The translations under genes were made by a program, and so were the position numbers. 64,000 nt of DNA from Ipomoea triloba (taxonomy: Eukaryota; Streptophyta; Magnoliopsida; Solanales; Convolvulaceae): positions 586,635 to 650,634 of the forward strand of contig NC_044925.1 in assembly GCF_003576645.1 (NCBI RefSeq). The letters run 5' to 3'. Shown here piece by piece: positions 57,176 through 64,000 of the stretch (the stretch's first letter is position 1; every line of letters begins with the position of its first letter). The notes beneath the pieces were generated by a model that was given only the letters and a program-made list of their open reading frames with translations, was not told the origin of the DNA and made no database searches.

Positions 57176-60100
57176 CTAGAGCTTTAGTGTAGACTTCATG
57201 TATCTTAGAGCAGATCGCAGCATGGCTCTAGCTTTTCTATCTGGTTTGCATCCAGACATAAGCATTTCTTCATACACGGCTGGAACCTGAAACCCAACTT
57301 AACCTTTTAACATCGTATCAATAATGCAATATCAAGTCAATTTGATAAAGATATGATACTTTTTATAACTAAATTTATAGTGAAGGTATATATTCCTAAA
57401 TGTAATGCCCCCAGGCCCCAGATACATTTGTGTTTCATGAGAGAATTTAACATGTTACCCGGACTACAAGTTATATCCCATCAGTTAACACCTAATTATT
57501 GTTCTTTGAATAAAATCTACTAGCAAAGCAAATCCCTTTATACCCAATTAGATTGCATCAAGTTTAGTCGAGTAGAGCTTAAATTCCTAGATGCTTGAAC
57601 ATCTAATCACAGAAATGGTGCCCACAGGATAACTCAAAAGCCATAACAGCTTGAAAGGCGTAGTAGCTTAAATATCCACATCCAGCCTTGGATTTTTTAC
57701 TACTGATGTACACATAAATTCTAACCAATGTATCCAAGGACCTAATCACCTAGAATGTTTCATGTGAGACAGGCGTAAATATGGAACCTTAACAAAACCA
57801 GCGGTGGTCTGGTTACTAACTAACAAGAAAAGAGGTGAAAGCAACACACGCAAAGTATTGCAGATACCATTTACCTTTCCGAATTTCTCAACCCGGATCA
57901 AAGCTTTCATGAGAGTGGTGTAAGTGACAACATCTGGCTTCAGGTCCTGTGGTTATAAATATTTTTGGGGCAACTCAGAAAGATTATAAAGCCACCAATT
58001 AATTAAAATAAAACCAAAGAAAGGAAAAAAGAAGACAAACAAGCAGAAGAATAATTCACTGCTTCATATGTTTACTCACATTTTCTTTCATATACCTCAA
58101 AACAGCAAAGGCTTCAGCATCTCTTCTATCCTCACCAAATGCATTAATCAAAGAATTAAGAGCCAATATACTGGGCCTCAGACCATCTGCCTTCATATTC
58201 CTGAATGCATTTACTGCTTCCTCAGAAAATCCCTGTCAATTAAAAAAAAATAAATTATACCAGAGATGCAACAGTGTTATAAAACTATAAGATGCTGCAA
58301 TCAAATGGACTATTAAATGATACCAACTCAATGCACTCTATGGAAATGTATTAAAGCAAACATAACTTAAACTATAAACAGGCTGATGTATACACAGACC
58401 CATATCCACATAAACTATGTAAACTGAGATGCATCCATGATAGAGATTTGATAGGAATAAATATCCACAGATACTTCATAGCAGCAAAATAGAGAGTTGT
58501 TCAAAAGGCAACAGCTGCTATTATATCATAGAGTGATATGGTATTTGGTCCAATTTAAATAGGCAATATTAGGAAGCTGTAAATTCAAAGATATTCACCC
58601 TCTGTGCATAGGCATTAATCAAGGCATTATACATGGTAGAGGACGGCTTCAACCCAGCAGATTTCATCACTTGCAAACACTCAATTGAGTCACTAAATTT
58701 CCCTGCCTGTCCATAAATATCAACTAGAGTAGTATATGTAACTACATTAGGCAGTACTCCATGACTCTGCATCTTCCCGAGTAAATCCTTTACTCCTTCC
58801 CACCTCTCCTGCTGCCCAAAAGAATTAATCATTATATTGTACGTTGTGGTGCAAGGCGAACGGCCACTTTTCTGCATTGCTTCAAACAGCTCCTCGGCCG
58901 TGTTATGATGGCCATGTTTGCAATGGCAATCTATAAGCGTATTCCATGTCACGTTATCCGGCTCAACTCCCTCCACTTTCATTCTTTCAAATGCATCCAT
59001 TGCCTGTTCAAGACAATTATACTTGCCAAAGGTATCAATCATTACATTATAGAAATGCCTATCGGCTTTAACCCCACAACTCTTCATTTCCTTGAGCACC
59101 TCGAATGATTTCTGCCACTCTCCCCGATCACGATAACTCGCCAATATCCTACTGAAGATAAACGAATTAGGTTGCAAACCATTAGATTCCATTTCTTTCA
59201 ACACAATCTCAGCACTCTCCCAGCTGCCCGCATTTGCACATGCATCAATAAGTAGACTATATGTATATTCATCTGGTGTCACCCCACTTCTCTTCATCTC
59301 AGATACAACATCCTCAGCGTCATTTAAACAACCGGCTTTTGCATAACCTTTCAAGAGGGCATTATATGCCCTCTTAGTAGGCGTTAATCCACCTTCCTTC
59401 AACTCCACAAAGACAGCTTCTGCCTCTTCTGTCCTACCAGAATGCCCCAAACCAGATATTATAGCTGTAATGGTAGCTCTTTTAAGGCTCATGCCATTTC
59501 CTTGAATCATACCGAGAAAATCCAGAGCCCTATCAACGTTCCCCGCCTTAGCAAACGCCACTGTTATATCATTCAACAACTGCATATCAAGCTCAATCAT
59601 ATCAGCCTCAATTTCCGCATACAACTTCTCTAGCATAGCAGAATCAACGCTATTGCTCCTAGTAAGCGACTGAATAATCAAACTGTAATTCACAAAGTCA
59701 GGATGATAACCGTCTCGGCGCATTTTGGTGAGCAGGTTGAGTGCCTTCTCGATATCGTTGTTGCGAGCACACGCGCCGATAAGCGCATTGTAGGTCAATG
59801 GAGTCAGCGTCTGGCGCTGGGAGAGTAAGAACGCTTCGTAGAGCTTCTCGGAGCGTCCGAGCGCGTGAATCAAAATGGCGTAGAGAAGCTCGTAGGAGAA
59901 ACAAAGGTTGTGCTTCTGCAGCCAAGTAACGAGCGCGTAGGCGGTAGGAAATGAATCCGGCGCAGACGACAGAGACTTGAGGAGGTTGTGCCAGAGCGGC
60001 GCGGGGACAGCTCGGTACGACTCGGCGAGCTTTAACTCGGCCGGGTCGAGACGAGTGGGAGAAGACGACTCGGCGTCGGAGTACGTGGGAGTATAAGAAG

Positions 60101-60401
60101 CCGATAGGAATTCAATGAGAGGGGTGAAGTCGTAGTTGCGATTAGGGAGTGAAGCGACGTCGTATCCTTCTGCCTCTTGCGGTTCGCTGCCGAGGCTGAA
60201 TTGTCTGGCGGAGGAGGCGGTGGTGATAGAGAGAGCAGCGGCGAAGACTGGCGGCTCGAATGGTTTTTCACGGCGGAGAATTCTCCGGCAGAAATGAAGA
60301 GATGGAAAACGGAAGTGTAAAGAGGGAGGTAGCAAGAGTGCGTTCATCCTCCTCCTCCTTCTCCGGCCACACAGACACACTGGCGACGTGGCCGTTGGCA
60401 A
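57176..60401 (-). CDS. CRP1: CRP1-like chloroplast pentatricopeptide-repeat protein
   Basis: Four exons on the minus strand, 60401-58599, 58232-58080, 57946-57875 and 57286-57176, join in phase to 712 residues, about the size of Arabidopsis CRP1 (At5g42310, from memory 709). The N-terminus is Arg/Ser/Pro-rich with few acidic residues, like a chloroplast transit peptide; translation could also start at Met19 (60347). From about residue 180 on, tandem 35-residue PPR motifs follow one another ([94 protein letters not shown]). CRP1 binds plastid transcripts and is needed for petA and psaC translation and petB-petD processing in maize. The orthology call rests on wording and length recognised from memory. 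Confidence 0.9.
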
Positions 60402-61671
60402 GATAATTTTATCGGCTCTCTTTCGTTTTTTCTTTTTTTTTCACAATAATATTAATTACTCCCTACTACTATAAATAAAAATAGATGTCATTTTGTGTGA
60501 TGACATCTTTTTTATTATTTTTCTTTTCAAAAGTTGAATTTCTAATATCAAAGTTCAAGGCCCGACATAATATCTGAGAATACATAAATCACGGTAGCTA
60601 ACTCATTGAACAGATGTTAGTCATTTGTTTACTGTACAAGGAGTTTCTTCACTTTTAAAGGTCGCTCATACACTACTATTGGTGAAACTCAATTTTTATT
60701 TTTGAACTTTAATTTTGAGACCAACTGAATGCCCATGGCGACATCTTTGCTACAATTTAAAATGGGTAATTGAAGAATTTCGATGGTGATGCATTGATTA
60801 TTTAAACTAAAAAAGTTTGATAAGGTATACAACATATACTATCCAAACTAATGTCGTACGATATCTCCATACATCAACGATACTACGATATTAATTCTAC
60901 ACACAAATAACTGGACAAAAAATTGACACATTAACTTAGTTGATATGAGTAGTTGTACACTATCATCATTTAAAAGAGGTCGAGAGTTCAAAACTTCATC
61001 TCGTATAAAAAAAATAAATATATTTACGACTCTGCCCCTTAACTGAGCCAGTTTGCACCTGGTGCAAACTGCGTTTAGTTTGAATATGATAACACTTCGT
61101 GATCTAACAACAAAAAGAAGAAAATTGATACATTTAAGGGGTACTATATTTATTTGTAAGATACTACTTAATAAATTTAGATAGATTTGTGGCCAATCAT
61201 TAGTGCATGGATCTACATAGTTGAGTGGACCACAATTAAACTTATAAAATATTTACAATTTTTGAATTATATATTCACAATTTTGTTATATAGACTAAAA
61301 AATTATGAACATGAACCCGAGTCCATAATATAGATCAAATATAGAGTTCTGTAATTGTGAACATTGGGTTCTAAAATTATGAAAATGAACCCGGATCCAT
61401 AATATAACAACTGGGCATATTGGGCTTGGGCCGTTCTTGATGGTTTGGGGTATGGGGGATAATATCCAACAACACTGTAAATAATGCAGGGAGTAATAGT
61501 ATTGGAGATTTGGAGTTCATTACGGTGCAATTCCTCATTTGACTCATTTCTTTTATTTATAACGGAGTACCGTTTGATTTGGTGGTTATAAACCCTACCG
61601 CCACAGGCCGACAAGGGTTTACCATCTAATTGCCTATAGGCAGCGGCGGCGACGACAAGACGCCGGTAATA
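60402..61671. promoter_or_regulatory. Shared upstream region between CRP1-like (-) and TSR1-like (+) genes
   Basis: The two genes diverge from this 1.27-kb gap. Near the TSR1 side are site-II-type elements TGGGCT and TGGGCC (61421-61432) and a telo-box AAACCCTA (61590-61597), a combination known from plant ribosomal-protein and ribosome-biogenesis promoters. A SINE-like sequence (TAGTTGATATGAG...GGTCGAGAGTTCAAAACTTC) is at about 60940-61010. The rest is AT-rich. Confidence 0.6.
60935..61015 (+). repeat. Possible SINE fragment
   Basis: TTAGTTGATATGAG (A-box-like) is followed 30-40 bases on by GAGAGTTCAAAACTTC (B-box-like) and an A-rich end. Short and diverged. Confidence 0.4.
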
Positions 61672-62431
61672 ATGGGCGGCCGAGCTCAAGTGAACAAGGC
61701 GCACAAGACTCGCTTCTCTTCCAAGTCATCTCGCAACGTTCACAAAGTCCCTTCCCAAGGTTAATCATCTTATCCACATCTTTTTTTCACCTTAATTCTT
61801 GCGTTTTATTGTTGGCCTGAGTTTTCGATTCTTGATTTTGATTCACAGACAAAGGCAAATGGGCCAGGCCGGAACGCAATGTCCTCAAGGGAGCTCGGGC
61901 GACTCGGCTGCAGCGCAATAAGATGGTAAAATGATAATTTCCCTTTTTATCCGTACTGAAAGAGGTCATGATGAATCTTGATTGTATTATAAATAGTACG
62001 GAGTAGTTATTTTCAGTAGTTGTATAATTGAAATTGAGTTAATCAGCTGATAGGAGACTTCTTGAGTTTCCATGTTATGTGCTATTGTTTTATTAGTTAA
62101 ATGGACATTTCATTTGTGTAGATAAGGGAGCAAAAGAAGGCAGCTCTTTTGAAGGAGAAAAGAGCCTCGTCTGGATCAGATGCTCCTCCTCGTGTCATTG
62201 TAAGTGTTTCACTTTATGCTTCTATGTAGCTCATGGTAATTCAGGAAAATGCGAATGAAATCAACTCTGATGATTTGTCCTTCATTTTCCCTGTGACAGG
62301 TTCTATTTGGTCTTTCTGCATCTCTGGACCTTTGCTCCCTTGAACAAGATATTCTGACATTATTATCTGCTGAAGGCACTTCTTCCGGGTTTCCAGCAGT
62401 TGCTTCTTCAGAATTTAAGCTAAGAGCAACT
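61672..62431 (+). CDS. TSR1-like pre-rRNA-processing protein, 5' part (first copy)
   Basis: Four exons, 61672-61759, 61849-61925, 62122-62199 and 62300-62431 (125 codons), join in phase: MGGRAQVNKAHKTRFSSKSS, RNVHKVPSQDKGKWARPERN, a KGARATRLQRNKMIREQKKA segment, then VLFGLSASLDLCSLEQDILT. This is the N-terminus of the TSR1/BMS1 family, a GTPase-like factor for 40S subunit maturation in the nucleolus and cytoplasm. After the donor at 62432 no further TSR1 exon is recognisable before 63114. The same 885 bases recur at 63116-64000, so this copy is either a partial duplicate or a redundant contig end. It is the copy with the promoter elements. Confidence 0.85.
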
Positions 62432-63114
62432 GTATGTTATGCTCCCATGTGTTATTATTTTTTAATTATTTATTTACCTTCTTGGTATTTTACCTTTGAA
62501 ATGATAAATGTGCAGATGGATCTTTTAATGTTCAAGGAAATGAATCCGTTCCTCTGTAGATATTCACTTGTTTGACTCATTGTGCTAGCCAAAAGCTACT
62601 ATAACTTTTATTTTATTTTTCCTGGAATGAGCTTCCTTTAATTCAACAAAAAGATGAGCTACTTCCTAATGATGGAGCACTGTGATTTTTTATTTTTTAT
62701 TTTTATTTTTAAAACAGAGCACTGTGATTTATTAATATGTTTGTAATGATCTTAATTAACAAGGAATGTCTTGTAAGTCTTTTATATTTTACCGAATCTG
62801 ATTTAGGTATATTGCAAGGTGGAGAAGGAAGAAGTCACTAGTTTGACCCCAAGGATAATAAATCAATTATGTTTTACTGAACCTGATATCTATATCTATA
62901 TTACAAGGTGGAGAGGGATGGAGGTGGAGCTAGTGGGTATGGGTTGTCTAGGTCACTATAGATGCAGGTGGAACTTGATAAAAACATTAACTATCATGGG
63001 ATTTGCTCAAATTTGTCATAGATAATTAATTCTTTATAATCCCAAGCAGATCGTTATACTACAGATGAATTATTTCCTGTTTTGAAGCCTATGTTTTTTT
63101 TTTTTTTTTTTTTT
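62432..63114. other. Intronic or intergenic DNA after the first TSR1 copy
   Basis: No TSR1 coding sequence is seen. It contains two short similar phrases (TTGCAAGGTGGAGAAGGA near 62813 and TTACAAGGTGGAGAGGGA near 62900) and ends in a poly-T run (about 63093-63114). Confidence 0.45.
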
Positions 63115-63115
63115 N
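63115..63115. other. Single ambiguous base (N) at the duplication junction
   Basis: This N is the only one I noticed in the window. It sits exactly between a poly-T run and the first base of the repeated TSR1 block, as expected at a contig join. Confidence 0.95.
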
Positions 63116-63194
63116 CCCTACCGCCACAGGCCGACAAGGGTTTACCATCTAATTGCCTATAGGCAGCGGCGGCGACGACAAGACGCCGGTAATA

Positions 63195-63954
63195 ATGGGC
63201 GGCCGAGCTCAAGTGAACAAGGCGCACAAGACTCGCTTCTCTTCCAAGTCATCTCGCAACGTTCACAAAGTCCCTTCCCAAGGTTAATCATCTTATCCAC
63301 ATCTTTTTTTCACCTTAATTCTTGCGTTTTATTGTTGGCCTGAGTTTTCGATTCTTGATTTTGATTCACAGACAAAGGCAAATGGGCCAGGCCGGAACGC
63401 AATGTCCTCAAGGGAGCTCGGGCGACTCGGCTGCAGCGCAATAAGATGGTAAAATGATAATTTCCCTTTTTATCCGTACTGAAAGAGGTCATGATGAATC
63501 TTGATTGTATTATAAATAGTACGGAGTAGTTATTTTCAGTAGTTGTATAATTGAAATTGAGTTAATCAGCTGATAGGAGACTTCTTGAGTTTCCATGTTA
63601 TGTGCTATTGTTTTATTAGTTAAATGGACATTTCATTTGTGTAGATAAGGGAGCAAAAGAAGGCAGCTCTTTTGAAGGAGAAAAGAGCCTCGTCTGGATC
63701 AGATGCTCCTCCTCGTGTCATTGTAAGTGTTTCACTTTATGCTTCTATGTAGCTCATGGTAATTCAGGAAAATGCGAATGAAATCAACTCTGATGATTTG
63801 TCCTTCATTTTCCCTGTGACAGGTTCTATTTGGTCTTTCTGCATCTCTGGACCTTTGCTCCCTTGAACAAGATATTCTGACATTATTATCTGCTGAAGGC
63901 ACTTCTTCCGGGTTTCCAGCAGTTGCTTCTTCAGAATTTAAGCTAAGAGCAACT
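63195..63954 (+). CDS. TSR1-like pre-rRNA-processing protein, 5' part (second copy)
   Basis: Exons 63195-63282, 63372-63448, 63645-63722 and 63823-63954 repeat the first copy at a constant offset of 1523 bp, introns included, with no difference found by eye. The gene runs off the window, so the remaining exons cannot be seen. The repeated block starts inside the telo-box region (63116 corresponds to 61593), so this copy lacks the upstream promoter in the given assembly. Confidence 0.85.
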
Positions 63955-64000
63955 GTATGTTATGCTCCCATGTGTTATTATTTTTTAATTATTTATTTAC

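Noticed and set aside
61303..61704. 133-codon minus-strand ORF at the TSR1 start
   Set aside because: Antisense to the TSR1 first exon and promoter. The sense strand has clear family identity and splice sites.

Overview
The window reads as nuclear DNA of a flowering plant, probably an asterid eudicot. Genes are intron-rich with GT-AG junctions, intergenic DNA is AT-rich, and plant-only families are present (SKU5-like cupredoxins, S1-type self-incompatibility homologues, a CRP1-type PPR protein, DUF295 F-box). LTR retrotransposons, Mutator-like elements, MITEs and SINEs are common. A Convolvulaceae (morning-glory-like) source is an impression from the repeats, not proven. All gene models were assembled by hand from open frames and splice sites, and every exon phase was checked for continuity.

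Layout. 1-5.1 kb: AT-rich DNA, SINE-like copies and a decayed Ty3/gypsy element. 5.4-10.9 kb (+): SWIM zinc-finger protein related to MULE transposases. 11.46-13.88 kb: non-autonomous Mutator-like element filled with tandem repeats, with a Tourist-like MITE nested inside. 15.0-22.5 kb (+): BAG6-like ubiquitin-domain protein whose N-terminus is an expanded coding minisatellite. 24.4-26.4 kb (-): two secreted S-protein homologues sharing an upstream block. 27.5 kb (+): small membrane/coiled-coil protein. 32.0-35.9 kb (+): SKS multicopper-oxidase-like protein with SINE-rich introns. 37.6-41.3 kb (+): peroxisomal enoyl-CoA hydratase 2. 42.5-47.3 kb (-): Ty1/copia element with near-identical LTRs but broken pol. 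47.5-48.2 kb: foldback MITE and a SINE. 48.5-51.0 kb (+): TruA-type tRNA pseudouridine synthase with two internal repeat expansions. 51.2-52.4 kb (+): DUF295 F-box protein. 54.0-55.5 kb (+): complex I NDUFB2-like subunit. 57.2-60.4 kb (-): CRP1-like PPR protein. 61.6-64.0 kb (+): 5' part of a TSR1-like ribosome-biogenesis gene, present twice, apparently identical, with a single N at the junction.

The genes do not form one pathway. They serve the cytosol/nucleus (BAG6-like, pseudouridine synthase, TSR1), peroxisome (ECH2), mitochondrion (NDUFB2), chloroplast (CRP1) and cell wall or outside (SKS, S-protein homologues). From memory, several have Arabidopsis counterparts close together on chromosome 1 (around At1g76120-At1g76200) and chromosome 5 (around At5g42220-At5g42310), so the locus looks like conserved gene order punctuated by transposons. 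I found no convincing previously undescribed multi-gene system. The most unusual features are the coding minisatellites, the tandem amplification of a SINE piece inside an intron, the conserved promoter block of the S-protein homologue pair, a probable GC-AG intron with a 23-nt micro-exon in ECH2, the nested Mutator-like element, and the TSR1 duplication, which is probably an assembly artefact.
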